A stretch of 64,000 bases of DNA. Origin: Thermoanaerobacteraceae bacterium (GTDB taxonomy: Bacteria; Bacillota; JADQBR01). This document shows, piece by piece, positions 17,610-26,667 of this stretch. Each line of letters begins with the position of its first letter. Within the stretch, counting starts at the first letter, position 1. A program made the position numbers and the translations under genes. The stretch covers positions 1 to 64,000 of the forward strand of contig JACDOG010000008.1 in assembly GCA_017656305.1 (NCBI GenBank). The letters run 5' to 3'. A model generated the notes under the pieces. That model was not told where the DNA came from. It did not search any database and worked only from the letters and a program-made list of their open reading frames with translations.

Positions 17610-18779
17610 TTAGAACTCCCTGACATATTCCTTCCATTCTTCCCAGCGCTTTGTTATCACATCCATGCTGTCGCCGCCAAACTGCTCCAAAATTGCCTGC
17701 GCCAGGGTAAAAGCCACCGCTGCTTCACCAACCACACTGGCTGCGGGAACCGCGCAGACGTCCGCCCGTTCCACGTCCGCCCTTTCCGTTTGCCTGGTAG
17801 CGATGTTAACACTGCGCAGGGGTTGCATTAGCGTGGGAATTGGTTTCATGACCGCCCGGATAACCAGTTCTTCACCGTTGGTCATGCCGCCTTCCAGGCC
17901 CCCGGCACGATTGGTGGCACGGTAATAGCCTTTTTCTTCGTCATAATGTATTTCGTCATGCACCTGCGAGCCGGAAAGCTCACCGGCCCGAAACCCAAAT
18001 CCTATTTCCACACCCTTGATGGCCTGAATACTCATGACACTTTGGGCCAGCCGTCCATCCAGCCTTCTGTCCCACTGCACGTGACTGCCTATTCCGGGCA
18101 GCAGTCCCCGGACGCGCACTTCAAATACACCGCCCAAAGTATCCCCCTGTGCTTTGGCCTCTTCAATGGCCGCCACCATCTCCTGTGCTGCCACGGTATC
18201 AGCGCAGTATACGGGAGATTCCCTACTGCCCTGCAGTTCCTCCCAGGTCAGGTCCCGCTCTACTTTAACGCCGCCTATCCGGACAACATGGGATAATATC
18301 TCCACACCCAAACTGTTGAGAAATTGCTTTGCCACAGAGCCGGCAGCCACCCGGGCAGCGGTTTCCCGGGCGCTAGAGCGCTCCAGGATGTTGCGCAGGT
18401 CACGCTGGCGGTATTTCATCCCCCCCGGCAAATCCGCGTGGCCCGGACGCGGGCGGGTGATGGTCTTTTTATTTCCGTCATTCGTAACTTCCACCGCCAT
18501 GATGTCACGCCAGTTTTCCCAGTCTTTATTGTTAATGACCAGCGTTATGGGACTGCCTAAAGTGTAACCGTGGCGCACCCCTGAAGTTATGTCTACCCTG
18601 TCCGTTTCGATTTTCATGCGCCCGCCGCGGCCGTAACCGCCCTGGCGGCGCGCCAGCATGTCATTAATTGCTGCAGCTTGCAGCGGCATGTTTGCCGGTA
18701 TACCGTCGATAATTGTTGTGAGACTAGGCCCGTGAGATTCTCCGGCAGTAAGGTATCTCAGCACTTGGTTTTCCCCCAA
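17610..18779 (-). CDS. aroC: Chorismate synthase
   Basis: 389 residues, FMN-dependent last enzyme of the shikimate pathway. Motifs are LTAGESHGPSLTTIIDGIPA, GYGRGGRMKIETDRV, RPGHADLPGGMKY and the RSSARETAARVAAG block. The TTG start at 18779 has no good ribosome site. A GTG at 18764 preceded by GGGGGAAAA would give the usual N-terminus just before LRYLTAGESHG and may be the true start. Operon with aroK and aroB. Confidence 0.95.
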   Translation of the reverse strand: MGENQVLRYLTAGESHGPSLTTIIDGIPANMPLQAAAINDMLARRQGGYGRGGRMKIETDRVDITSGVRHGYTLGSPITLVINNKDWENWRDIMAVEVTNDGNKKTITRPRPGHADLPGGMKYRQRDLRNILERSSARETAARVAAGSVAKQFLNSLGVEILSHVVRIGGVKVERDLTWEELQGSRESPVYCADTVAAQEMVAAIEEAKAQGDTLGGVFEVRVRGLLPGIGSHVQWDRRLDGRLAQSVMSIQAIKGVEIGFGFRAGELSGSQVHDEIHYDEEKGYYRATNRAGGLEGGMTNGEELVIRAVMKPIPTLMQPLRSVNIATRQTERADVERADVCAVPAASVVGEAAVAFTLAQAILEQFGGDSMDVITKRWEEWKEYVREF

Positions 18780-18812
18780 TCAACCGTATATTTACAAGCA
18801 ATTTCTCCTGCC

Positions 18813-19280
18813 TCAGCCGGCCTGCGAACTTTTACCTCCCAGGCGGCATTTGAGAAATTCCAGGATACTCTTGTTTTGCTCAGCAATTAAACGTTGTTCC
18901 ATCTGCTCCTTCTGCTGCCGCAGCAGCTCGATTTCTTTCGCTAGCTTCCGGCTTTCCTCCCGCGTTTTCTGCAGTTCCTCCATAATTGCCGAAAACATAA
19001 AAAGAACCGTACTGTTAAGGCTTTGTTCCACACCCAGTGCAGATGTCAGTGTACGTTCCAGATCCAACCGTCTTTTGGCGCCCTTAATGGTATATTGCTC
19101 CGTATACAACAGTTCCTTAATCTGGTTAAAAGTTTCCACGTGTTCCTGCGTGTACCGCCGCCGTTTATTTTTGCCTACCGCAGGCAGGTATTGCGCAAAT
19201 TCCTTTTCCCAGTAACGGACGGTACTGACCTCCACCTGCAATATGTTGGCCAGCTGCTGTATAGTCAATAACTGTGACAT
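18813..19280 (-). CDS. MerR-family transcriptional regulator
   Basis: About 155 residues. The N-terminal winged helix LTIQQLANILQVEVSTVRYWEKEF is the MerR DNA-binding domain (residues about 4-70), and the middle RRYTQEHVETFNQIKELLYTEQYTIKGAKRRL completes it. A long coiled coil (about residues 95-145) would mediate dimerisation. No Cys-based or drug-binding effector domain is seen. The ATG at 19280 is favoured by GAGGTGAGGGAG. It sits inside the aro operon between aroE and aroC, a position conserved in some Clostridia; the regulated target is unknown. Confidence 0.85.
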   Translation of the reverse strand: MSQLLTIQQLANILQVEVSTVRYWEKEFAQYLPAVGKNKRRRYTQEHVETFNQIKELLYTEQYTIKGAKRRLDLERTLTSALGVEQSLNSTVLFMFSAIMEELQKTREESRKLAKEIELLRQQKEQMEQRLIAEQNKSILEFLKCRLGGKSSQAG

Positions 19281-19366
19281 CTCCCTCACCTCTGTAAAGG
19301 AGATTCACTTTTGCGGTCCCAATTCCTCCCTCTTTTTTCCACCAGACATCTGGAAAAATCGACAGC

Positions 19367-20224
19367 TCAGCGGTTGAGCTTGGCCAGTGCCGCATCCGTC
19401 ATCACACCAACAGGTGCCGTTTTTCCCGTCCACAGCTCAAAACTTGCCGCTCCCTGGTAGACCAGCATGCCCAGGCCCGACACAGTCTTGCAGCCAGCCC
19501 GTTTCGCTGCTCTGAGCAGCCTGGTTTCCAGGGGATTGTAAATCAAGTCCACAACCGTCAACCGGGGCTGCAACAACTGGCCGGGAACCGGTGTGTTATC
19601 CGTGTGCGGGTACATACCAACTGTCGTGGTATTGATGACAATCTGACAGCACTGCAGGCTTTTTTGCAGGGTTTCGGGAGTCAGCGGCAAAACTTCCACC
19701 TGTACTAAATCATCTATTTCCCTCTTGAGATTTTGTGCACGTTCAACGGTGCGATTGACAAAAATAATTTCTCGGACACCGGCCTGGCCCAGGGCAAAAG
19801 CCACCGCCCGGGCAGCTCCACCGGCACCGATTACAAGAACAGTTTTTCCCCTGACGTCCACTCCTTCCGCCTGCAAGGACTGGATAAAGCCGGGCCCGTC
19901 AGTGTTGTAGCCAACCAGCTGCCCATCTTCCTTTACTATGGTATTTACCGCTCCCAATACCTGCGCGTAATGGTCCACCCGGTCCAGGCAATCCAGTACC
20001 CGCTCCTTATGCGGTACCGTTACGTTAAGACCCGCTATACCAGCCTGAAACAGTCCCCGTACCGCGCGGGCCAAACCATCAGGGTGAACGGGAAAAGGTA
20101 CGTAAACATAATCCAGCTGTAAATGGCGGAACGCCGCGTTATGTATTACCGGGGAAAGCGAATGTTCCACTGGACTGCCTATTAATCCCACTACTTTGGT
20201 GGTTCCCAAAATGCTTCCTGTCAC
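19367..20224 (-). CDS. aroE: Shikimate 5-dehydrogenase
   Basis: 285 residues, NADPH-dependent reduction of 3-dehydroshikimate. Substrate-binding GSPVEHSLSPVIHNAAF and NVTVPHKERVL (catalytic Lys), the Rossmann loop LVIGAGGAARAVAFAL, the NADP phosphate-binding NRTVERA, and the C-terminal LGMLVYQGAASFELWTG are all present. GTG start overlapping the yqeG stop by 4 nt. Confidence 0.95.
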   Translation of the reverse strand: MTGSILGTTKVVGLIGSPVEHSLSPVIHNAAFRHLQLDYVYVPFPVHPDGLARAVRGLFQAGIAGLNVTVPHKERVLDCLDRVDHYAQVLGAVNTIVKEDGQLVGYNTDGPGFIQSLQAEGVDVRGKTVLVIGAGGAARAVAFALGQAGVREIIFVNRTVERAQNLKREIDDLVQVEVLPLTPETLQKSLQCCQIVINTTTVGMYPHTDNTPVPGQLLQPRLTVVDLIYNPLETRLLRAAKRAGCKTVSGLGMLVYQGAASFELWTGKTAPVGVMTDAALAKLNR

Positions 20225-20727
20225 GGCCGCTCAACCTCTTCTTTATCCAGGTACGGCAGCACCAGCCGTTCAAACCGGCGCATAATCCGCGTCCCGATGA
20301 ACTCACGGGAACTCAGCGGCACTACCAAAATAGTGTACAGGCCCATCCTGTTGCCACCTAGAATATCCGTGAATATCTGGTCCCCTATGACCGCCAGCTG
20401 GTTTACCTCCAAATCCAGCAGCCGCAGCATTTTTTTAAAGGAACGACGCCGGGGTTTTCCCGCTTTGGACAAAAAGGGCACTTCCAGCACCCGCGCCACC
20501 TGCATCACCCGTTCCTCCTTGTTGTTGGAAGCTATACACAGTTTAAATCCCAACTGCTTGGCCCGGTTAAACCACTCTATGACTTCACTGGCAACTTCAT
20601 TTTTATTCCACTCGGTAATGGTATTGTCCAAATCCAGCACAAAACCTTTAATACCCTGCTGCTGCAGCCTTTCCAGTGGAATATCCGTCAGCGAGTCTAC
20701 GTAGAGGTTGGGACGAAGCAAGTTCAT
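20221..20727 (-). CDS. yqeG: YqeG-family HAD phosphatase (subfamily IIIA)
   Basis: About 168 residues. HAD motifs: GFVLDLDNTITEW (motif I, nucleophile Asp), CIASNN (motif II), and QLAVIGDQIFTDILGGNRMG (motif IV). YqeG is a conserved Firmicute phosphatase; related proteins act on phosphatidylglycerophosphate, but the substrate here is not proven. The ATG at 20727 after AAAAGGAGACTGACC is much better supported than the upstream in-frame ATGs. It heads the aro operon. Confidence 0.9.
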   Translation of the reverse strand: MNLLRPNLYVDSLTDIPLERLQQQGIKGFVLDLDNTITEWNKNEVASEVIEWFNRAKQLGFKLCIASNNKEERVMQVARVLEVPFLSKAGKPRRRSFKKMLRLLDLEVNQLAVIGDQIFTDILGGNRMGLYTILVVPLSSREFIGTRIMRRFERLVLPYLDKEEVERP

Positions 20728-20956
20728 GGTCAGTCTCCTTTTCATTATATTACCCAACTAATTATACCACAGGTAAATTCTGACTCAAAATGATACCGGC
20801 CTAAATTTTAAGCAATTTAACACTAACAACCCAGTTCCCATGTGAGACATTGAGAAACAGGGTTGCACTGATACAGGTTAAAGTTCCTCTGATTTTAGCA
20901 TCCAGCTTTTGGACAAACTGGTAACACTCTTCCAAGTTTTTCCCCTGTGGGCACGC

Positions 20957-21371
20957 ATTTCACTTCCAAACCGTCATCAATTCCTGCCTATTGTGCTCCG
21001 AAGACCTGGAGGGATTTGAAAACTTCCTCCTGGCTCAGGCAGAGAGGAGCGCTTCCACGCCATGAAATTATATATAACTTCATCAACGAAAGAGGCTGAC
21101 GCACCGTTCTTAAGAGTTTTGATGACCCGCCCAACGAATTTACTTCGCTGGAGCAGGTATTCGAACAAGCGTACAAGCACGAGCAGTTTGTCACCCGGTG
21201 CATTTACAAGTTTTTTGATGAGCAGGTGGAGGAAGAAGCCACCATAAACGATATTTTGAAAAAGTGCAGCGCTTTGGTGAGGACGGCTCAGGCATCATGA
21301 TGCTGGACAACGAGCTGGCGCAGCGGACCTTTACCCCGTCTGCAGACGCAAAAAAAATAACGCCGGTATAA
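20957..21371 (+). pseudogene. Decayed ferritin gene
   Basis: No frame is open throughout, but successive frames read ferritin-like sequence: a TYCAPKTWRDFENFLLAQA-like stretch near 20985-21040, FHAMKLY near 21052-21072, then SLEQVFEQAYKHEQFVTRC (from about 21150), a segment ending EEATINDILKK, and FGEDGSGIMMLDNELAQRT before the stop at 21371. At least two or three frameshifts are needed to join them, and the N-terminal third is missing or unrecognisable. It lies beside the oxygen-defence genes on the opposite strand. This is the main content of the gap from 20758 to 21409. Confidence 0.8.
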
Positions 21372-21376
21372 TAATA

Positions 21377-21408
21377 GAACCATGTAGTTTAAAACTGCAT
21401 GGTTTGCT
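21377..21408 (+). terminator. Hairpin terminator after the ferritin pseudogene
   Basis: AACCATGTAGTTT pairs with AAACTGCATGGTT (one G-T), followed by TGCTTTT. It could also serve in the minus direction for the cytochrome gene, but that gene ends after it. Confidence 0.6.
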
Positions 21409-21409
21409 T

Positions 21410-22111
21410 TTAAGGAAGCTCTTTCAAATATTCAACCAAATCCTCTAAATCCCCATCGCTCATGCGCCACCGCGGCATGGGCCACCCCAGTGGTTCGCCG
21501 TCGGGATTAATTCCCTCAATAATTGCCCGCTTAATGGTTCGTTCCGTGTAGTACGCGTGTTCCTCCGCAGAATCATGATTGTCCCCATGATCACCGGAAG
21601 TCAAATACTTGTAGGCTATCTTGGGCGTTTTCCACGTGCCCATATGCATGACCACTGTCTGTCCCTGTCCCTCGGGACCGTGGCAGTAGGCGCAGCCCCA
21701 GCGCATGTTGGTCATTTCCATCCCCATCATGCGGGCAGAAATCGGTTTGCCCGAATTGCTGGTAGCGGTAAAATAGATACGCTGGCCGTTGGATTTAAAA
21801 TTGGAGGGAATGTTAAAATTGTTATTGTAACCGTACCCCACCGGCGGTATCATCATCCCCGGCCCCATCATGCCGCCCGTCATGCCTCCCATAAAAGGTT
21901 GGCTGTAATACGCTCCTGGAGGAACATCTGCCGGCGGAACCTTGCTGTAACTACCATTCGGTGCAATAAATCCGTTAGGCACCCTATCAGTATCATAAAA
22001 ACCAAAGGGCTTAATTAGAAAATTCGGGGCAACTACGGGGAAAAATAAAACAGCTATAACAAAACCTGCTACCAAACCGCCAACCAGTAAAAGCAATCTA
22101 CTTTTTGTCAT
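21410..22111 (-). CDS. Membrane-anchored monohaem cytochrome c
   Basis: 233 residues. Residues about 5-28 form an uncleaved signal anchor (LLLLVGGLVAGFVIAVLFF). One haem site, CAYCH (CxxCH), lies near residue 142, and Met residues near the C-terminus (PMPRWRMSDGDLEDLVEYL) offer the axial ligand, giving a small class I cytochrome domain. A Met/Gly/Pro-rich linker (QPFMGGMTGGMMGPGMMIPP) separates anchor and domain. ATG after GAGGAGGAAAG. It probably carries electrons outside the membrane of an anaerobe; partner and direction are not shown by the context. It stands alone between a ferritin relic and the oxygen-defence operon. Confidence 0.85.
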   Translation of the reverse strand: MTKSRLLLLVGGLVAGFVIAVLFFPVVAPNFLIKPFGFYDTDRVPNGFIAPNGSYSKVPPADVPPGAYYSQPFMGGMTGGMMGPGMMIPPVGYGYNNNFNIPSNFKSNGQRIYFTATSNSGKPISARMMGMEMTNMRWGCAYCHGPEGQGQTVVMHMGTWKTPKIAYKYLTSGDHGDNHDSAEEHAYYTERTIKRAIIEGINPDGEPLGWPMPRWRMSDGDLEDLVEYLKELP

Positions 22112-22192
22112 CTTTCCTCCTCGCCTTCATGGGAAGACTGTCAAAGCTATTATTATCTATTAGCACAGATTTATACTTTGAATTTTTTGACA

Positions 22193-22234
22193 CAAAAAAA
22201 CCAACCATGTAAGTCTTGCCTACATAGTTGGTTG
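22193..22234 (-). terminator. Terminator of the oxygen-defence operon
   Basis: On the minus strand AACCAACTATGTA pairs with TACATGGTTGGTT across a 9-nt loop, followed by seven T. It lies just after the stop of the 22241-22624 gene. Confidence 0.85.
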
Positions 22235-22240
22235 TCACCC

Positions 22241-22624
22241 CTAACAATCGTTGCAACCACAGTCGTGAGTATAACAGTTATCATCTGCCAGTCTGATAAT
22301 GTCCGCCTCGGATTTGGCAGTATCCAGCAGTTGTTCCAGCCGTTCCAAATCTGCCAGCATGTGCGTTTCCACGGTACTTCTTACATAGTCTAAATACTCC
22401 CCTGCGTAGCTTTCCCTGGGATCTACCGCTTCAAAATCTTTCCCCAACTTCTTAAAATCCAGCTGGTGTTTTTCTTCTTCTGCAACTAAAAACAGCAGCA
22501 GTTCCCTGGCTGATTCCGTTTCCGCCTTTTCAGCCAGCTTTTTGTAAAATTCTGCACCTTTTTCTTCGATCTGTACCGCCAGGTCAATAATTTCACAGGG
22601 TTGCACATTTATAAAGGTAGCCAA
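22241..22624 (-). CDS. Small ferritin-like (rubrerythrin-fold) protein with Cys-rich tail
   Basis: 127 residues. Helix 1 has AVQIEEKGAEFYKKLAEKA and helix 2 FLVAEEEKHQLDFKKL, giving the ExxE/ExxH-type diiron ligands of the ferritin-like superfamily. The C-terminus ends CYTHDCGCNDC, four Cys that could bind a metal or form a short electron-transfer site in place of a rubredoxin domain. The start is TTG with a weak ribosome site. It follows rubrerythrin in the operon. Peroxide reduction or iron handling is likely; the precise role is not known. Confidence 0.72.
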   Translation of the reverse strand: MATFINVQPCEIIDLAVQIEEKGAEFYKKLAEKAETESARELLLFLVAEEEKHQLDFKKLGKDFEAVDPRESYAGEYLDYVRSTVETHMLADLERLEQLLDTAKSEADIIRLADDNCYTHDCGCNDC

Positions 22625-22673
22625 CTACCAATTCCCAAACAACCGGCTGTCCATGCAAAGTTCCTCTTCCAAA

Positions 22674-23213
22674 TTAATAGTTTTCACCTTTCAGCTCAAA
22701 AAAGGCTTGCGGGTGAGCGCAGACCGGGCAGGTCTCCGGCGCTTCCGGTCCTTCATGAATATGACCGCAGTTTCTGCACTTCCATTTTACCGTGTCGTCT
22801 TTTTTAAACACAGTACCGTTTTCTATGTTTGCCAGCAGCTTTTTGTAGCGCTCCTCGTGCTCCTTCTCGATCTTGGCAATACCCTCGAAAATTTCTGCTA
22901 TCTCATCAAAGCCTTCTTCCCGGGCTTCTCTGGCCATTCTGGGATACATATCTGTCCACTCATCGTTTTCACCTGATGCAGCCACTTTTAGATTATCAAT
23001 GGTGCTGCCGATACCTTGCAGCAATTTCAAGTGAATTTTTGCATGCTCTTTTTCGTTCCGTGCCGTCTCTTCAAAAATCTCGGCTATCTGCTGGTAGCCT
23101 TCCTTCCTGGCAACAGCCGCAAAATATGTATACTTATTCCTGGCCTGGGATTCTCCCGCAAATGCTTCCCATAGGTTTTTCTCTGTTTTGGTGCCTTTTA
23201 AATTTTTTGTCAT
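22674..23213 (-). CDS. rbr: Rubrerythrin
   Basis: About 179 residues, reduces hydrogen peroxide to water. N-terminal four-helix diiron domain with [35 protein letters not shown] and [21 protein letters not shown]-terminal rubredoxin-like domain with CRNCGH and [11 protein letters not shown]. The ATG at 23213 follows GGGAGGG. Co-transcribed with desulfoferrodoxin (36 nt upstream), it would receive electrons from the rubredoxin encoded at the head of the operon. Confidence 0.95.
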   Translation of the reverse strand: MTKNLKGTKTEKNLWEAFAGESQARNKYTYFAAVARKEGYQQIAEIFEETARNEKEHAKIHLKLLQGIGSTIDNLKVAASGENDEWTDMYPRMAREAREEGFDEIAEIFEGIAKIEKEHEERYKKLLANIENGTVFKKDDTVKWKCRNCGHIHEGPEAPETCPVCAHPQAFFELKGENY

Positions 23214-23249
23214 CAATAAACCCTCCCGCAGTATTTTCACTTAATTTTA

Positions 23250-23627
23250 TTATGCTTCCCAAAGCCCGTGCAGGTTGCAATAGCTCCTCACTGTCACTAC
23301 ATCCGCTTTGCTAACCGGAAACTCTGCAACCGGTAACTGGTCAGGAACAAGCTCGGCGCGAAACAACTTGTTTTCCGTCAATACCTCGATAAATTTAATG
23401 TAGTGTTTCTGCTCCATGGGATGGTGAACGTCACCAACCTCCACCCGAATACCATTACTGCTTTCTTTTATTACCGGTACGTGCTTTTCCTTACCCTGGT
23501 CTTCCCTCTTGGCCGCAATTTTTTCCATGGGCTGGTGGCAGCAAACCAGAGCCGGCGCTCCCTCGTGGACAATCTCCACGACATTGCCGCAGATGCTGCA
23601 TTTATACAACTCTTTTAATGCTGTCAT
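23250..23627 (-). CDS. dfx: Desulfoferrodoxin (superoxide reductase)
   Basis: 125 residues, two-iron type. N-terminal desulforedoxin domain: YKCSICGNVVEIVHEGA followed by LVCCHQPMEKI (four Cys for centre I). Centre II ligands are His in VGDVHHPMEQKHYIKFIEV and the Cys/His pair in SYCNLHGLWEA. It reduces superoxide to peroxide without making oxygen. Its ATG overlaps the stop of the FprA gene (ATGA). Confidence 0.95.
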   Translation of the reverse strand: MTALKELYKCSICGNVVEIVHEGAPALVCCHQPMEKIAAKREDQGKEKHVPVIKESSNGIRVEVGDVHHPMEQKHYIKFIEVLTENKLFRAELVPDQLPVAEFPVSKADVVTVRSYCNLHGLWEA

Positions 23628-24787
23628 GATAGTTCCCCTTTCAATTTATCGGTAATTTCCTGGAGCTCGCTGTCATCCGGAATGTACTGCACTTTGACCT
23701 GTTTAAGCAGGTCAAAACCACATTCTTCTAAAACCGCCTCTACCTGGCTAACGCTTTGGCCTCCCCAGCCGTAGGAACCGAAGGCCAGGCCCACCCTGTT
23801 TTTCGGTGCCAGTCCTTTCAGGTATGTTAAGAACCCGGCTACCGTGGGCAACATGTTGTTATTTAAAGTCGGCGACCCTACGCAAATATACTTAGCCGTA
23901 ACCACATCGGTTATAATATCCGAAATATGGTTTGTTTTTAAGTTGCGCATTTTGGTGGGAATTCCTTTGGCCTCAAACGCTGCCTGCACCGCATAGGCAA
24001 TCTTTTCCGTCGAAGTCCACATGGTATCATAAATGATAACAGCAGCTTCCTCCGTTTCGTTGGCACACCACTTCCTGTACTGTTCAATAATCTCCGGAAT
24101 ATGCGAGCGCCAGATAACCCCGTGGCTGGGAGCAATAATCTCTATATCCAGGTCCGCCGCTGCTTCTAAAGCTTTAGCCACTTGGTTTCCATATGGTAAG
24201 ACTATATTGCCGTAATATTTTTTCGCTTCTTCCAACACTATCTGTAGCGGAAGCTGGTCATCAAATCGCTCAGAAGAAGCTAAATGCTGCCCAAAAGCAT
24301 CATTGGAAAACAGTATCTTATCTTCTACAAGATACCCTATCATGTTGTCGGGCCAGTGAACCATAGGAGTAAGAATGAAGCTGATATTTCTCTTACCTAT
24401 GTTTAAATTATCTCCCGTCTTCACTGCCTGGAAATTCCATTCCTTTTTGTAATGTTTTTTCAGTCCCTGCAATCCTTTTGGCGAAGTTATTACGGTTGCA
24501 TTCTTGGCACGTTCCATCACTAGAGGTAAGCTGCCGGAATGGTCCATTTCCACATGATTGGCAATGATGTAATCAATCTTTTCCGGTTCAACTACCTGGG
24601 AAATCCTTTTCAACATCTCATCACAAAACTGCGGCTTAACCGTATCAATAAGAGTGATATTTTCGTCAACGATCAAGTAGGCATTGTAACTGGCGCCGCG
24701 CTGCGTTGTGTAACCGTGAAAGTTTCTGACATCCCAGTCGATAGCACCAACCCAGTAGATATCTTCCGCAATCTTTACCGGCTGCAT
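23624..24787 (-). CDS. fprA: A-type flavoprotein (FprA, oxygen/NO reductase)
   Basis: 387 residues. The N-terminal metallo-beta-lactamase domain holds the diiron site HVEMDHSGSL with other His/Asp in MVHWPDNM and APSHGVIWR. The C-terminal flavodoxin domain (about residues 250-387) has VIIYDTMWTSTEKIA for FMN. FprA reduces oxygen to water, or NO to nitrous oxide, taking electrons from rubredoxin, whose gene overlaps it upstream (TAATG). Placement with rubrerythrin and superoxide reductase marks an oxygen-scavenging operon. Confidence 0.95.
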   Translation of the reverse strand: MQPVKIAEDIYWVGAIDWDVRNFHGYTTQRGASYNAYLIVDENITLIDTVKPQFCDEMLKRISQVVEPEKIDYIIANHVEMDHSGSLPLVMERAKNATVITSPKGLQGLKKHYKKEWNFQAVKTGDNLNIGKRNISFILTPMVHWPDNMIGYLVEDKILFSNDAFGQHLASSERFDDQLPLQIVLEEAKKYYGNIVLPYGNQVAKALEAAADLDIEIIAPSHGVIWRSHIPEIIEQYRKWCANETEEAAVIIYDTMWTSTEKIAYAVQAAFEAKGIPTKMRNLKTNHISDIITDVVTAKYICVGSPTLNNNMLPTVAGFLTYLKGLAPKNRVGLAFGSYGWGGQSVSQVEAVLEECGFDLLKQVKVQYIPDDSELQEITDKLKGELS

Positions 24788-24948
24788 TATTTCACCTCTT
24801 CAAATTCTTCTTTTCCTACACCGCACAAAGGACAAACCCAGTCTTCCGGCAGATCTGCAAAGGCAGTTCCTGGGGCAATTCCGTTTTCGGGGTCACCCTG
24901 TGCTGGGTCGTAAACATAACCGCAAGCTGTGCATTCATACTTTGTCAT
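24787..24948 (-). CDS. Rubredoxin
   Basis: 53 residues, read directly from the sequence. It starts [19 protein letters not shown] and contains [15 protein letters not shown]; the two CxxC pairs bind one iron. ATG 24948 after AGGAGGAATAATT. The stop TAA overlaps the start of fprA. It is the first gene of the operon and the likely electron donor to FprA and rubrerythrin. Confidence 0.95.
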   Translation of the reverse strand: MTKYECTACGYVYDPAQGDPENGIAPGTAFADLPEDWVCPLCGVGKEEFEEVK

Positions 24949-24995
24949 CAATTATTCCTCCTGTAGAAAGATTTTTTAAAAGCCCGACATTTTTA

Positions 24996-25024
24996 ATAAT
25001 AATTACTATTACTTATAATGTCAA
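24996..25024 (-). promoter_or_regulatory. Sigma-A type promoter of the oxygen-defence operon
   Basis: On the minus strand TTGACA (25024-25019), a 17-bp spacer, then TATTAT (25001-24996), about 45 nt upstream of the rubredoxin start. The spacer and -10 are made of repeated TTATAA/TAATAGTAAT segments that loosely resemble a PerR box, so peroxide control is possible but not demonstrated. Confidence 0.75.
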
Positions 25025-25084
25025 GTGTTTTACCAAATTTTTCTGTATTTCACTTGTTCTGCCTGTAGTATACATATGTAAGCG

Positions 25085-25640
25085 GTTCCTCATCTTTAAA
25101 CCGCTTTCTTGATGGCTTCAAGCCACTTTTCTTTAGTACCCATTTCTTCCGGGAGTTCGTCACCACAGCGGTTGCTATATTATTTTCCTCTGCCTGGTCA
25201 ATTTCTTCTGCCTGACGGAAAAGTTCTTCGATTTCCTTTTTTAAACGTTGTTCTACTCTTGCATATGAGCGTAACTCATGGCACTATGTTTGGAAACATT
25301 GGCCTTAATTTTGGTCCCGTCAACAGCAACCTGGTTGAGTTTGACCAACCTGGCTTTTTGAGCCAGTTTAACTGTTTGGATAAAAAGATTCCCCAGTGCT
25401 TCATAATGCCATCTTCTAAATTCAGAAATTATCCGCCCGGTTGCTGGTTTGCTGAAAGAAACCTAAAAGCTACTTCATCATAGAGGGGTTTTCAATCTCC
25501 GTGAGGACAAAATACCTTTCGAACAGGCGAAAATCCAAATCTTAACCATCGTCAGGGGATGCTTTGACTGATAGTCTTTTTTATTTGTTTCGGCAGGTGT
25601 ATAGGAAATCCCTGTATCTTTATACAGTTTTTTCACACAG
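25085..25640 (-). pseudogene. Decayed IS1182-family transposase fragment
   Basis: On the minus strand separate frames read KLAQKARLVKLNQVAVDGT followed by KIKANVSKHSAMSYA, then after a frame change RLKKEIEELFRQAEEIDQAE, and finally RGDELPEEMGTKEKW-like residues. These are the central conserved blocks of IS1182 transposases (VDGTKI contains the first catalytic Asp). An upstream piece (YTPAETNKKDY...) carries further transposase-like sequence. Several frameshifts and stops make it non-functional. It fills the gap between rubredoxin and the HD-GYP gene. At 25711-25776 a 15-bp inverted repeat (GAAGACACCCTTTCT / AGAAAGGATGTCTTC) may be IS end debris. Confidence 0.75.
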
Positions 25641-25791
25641 GCTGCTAGTAAAGGGGGCTTGAATTACTACTTTTTCAGGGGAAACTACCCAAAAATTTTT
25701 TACAAAAAAAAAAAAGGAAGACACCCTTTCTGAAAATAGATACTTGTTCAAAGAATCCAAAAGAAAGGATGTCTTCGAAATGATAGACAAA

Positions 25792-26466
25792 TCAGTTACA
25801 GTCAAGCATCCTCTTTACCCAGGCGTACTTTGCATCCCCGGAAACATTGGATTTAATTTCCTGATAGTTTCTAATAAAAACTTCAACCACTTCAGGATGA
25901 AACTGAGTACCGGAATTTTTTTGTATTTCCGCTAAAACTTCGGCTTCCGCCATCGCAACCCGGTAAGGTCGGCTTGATATCATAGCATCATAAGCATCTG
26001 CAACTGCCACAATAGCTGCACCCAGAGGAATTTCGTTACCTTTTAGTTGTGCCGGATATCCCAAACCATCCCAGCGTTCATGGTGGTGTCTTACGTATTT
26101 CAAAATCGGTTTAAATAAATCACCCGCAGACCGCAATAACAGGTATCCAGTTTCAGGATGCTTTTTTACCTCGGCAAATTCAGACTTTGTCAATTTACCG
26201 GGTTTTTGCAGTATGTAATCCGGAATCACAATTTTCCCAATATCATGCAACAGTCCGGCTAAATATATTTGCTCCACTTGTTCTTGATTCAATCCTATTT
26301 TTTCAGCTATTGCCTTAGCCAGAACTGCCACATAATATGAATGGTGGGTTGTATAAGTATCCTTTGCGCCAACAACTGACAACAACCAAAAAGCAACGGG
26401 TTCCAAGCCATTAATGGTTCTATCCATATTCTCGATTATGTTAATACACCCCCGGCTACCCGTCAT
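25792..26466 (-). CDS. HD-GYP domain protein (cyclic-di-GMP phosphodiesterase candidate)
   Basis: 224 residues consisting almost only of an HD-GYP domain. HHSYYVAVLAKAIA, LAGLLHDIGKIVIPDYIL (HD), HPETGYLLL, HHERWDGLGYPAQLKG (GYP motif) and ADAYDAMISSRPYR are all intact, so hydrolysis of c-di-GMP or a similar dinucleotide is plausible. There is no receiver or sensor domain. Two in-frame starts (26466 and 26427) are possible and neither has a strong ribosome site. A second, larger HD-GYP protein is encoded nearby at 28746. Confidence 0.88.
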   Translation of the reverse strand: MTGSRGCINIIENMDRTINGLEPVAFWLLSVVGAKDTYTTHHSYYVAVLAKAIAEKIGLNQEQVEQIYLAGLLHDIGKIVIPDYILQKPGKLTKSEFAEVKKHPETGYLLLRSAGDLFKPILKYVRHHHERWDGLGYPAQLKGNEIPLGAAIVAVADAYDAMISSRPYRVAMAEAEVLAEIQKNSGTQFHPEVVEVFIRNYQEIKSNVSGDAKYAWVKRMLDCN

Positions 26467-26667
26467 AGTTTGCTAGTTGCGAAAGTCTAAAACTTGAACA
26501 CGTTGCTCCGCATCTACAACTAAAGCAGTTAGTTACAGGGACTACTTTAATAAAGTCGCAAACTTTATCGGTACAACAAACCACCATAGGATTCCACACT
26601 GCACCGTCAGCATAAATTATTGAACAACAATACAGCTTTAAAATTTTGCTAATTGCTCCTTATTACA

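Noticed and set aside
25019-25024. A PerR box in the rubredoxin promoter.
   Set aside because: The TTATAA-type segments match the PerR consensus only loosely; kept only as a possibility inside the promoter entry.
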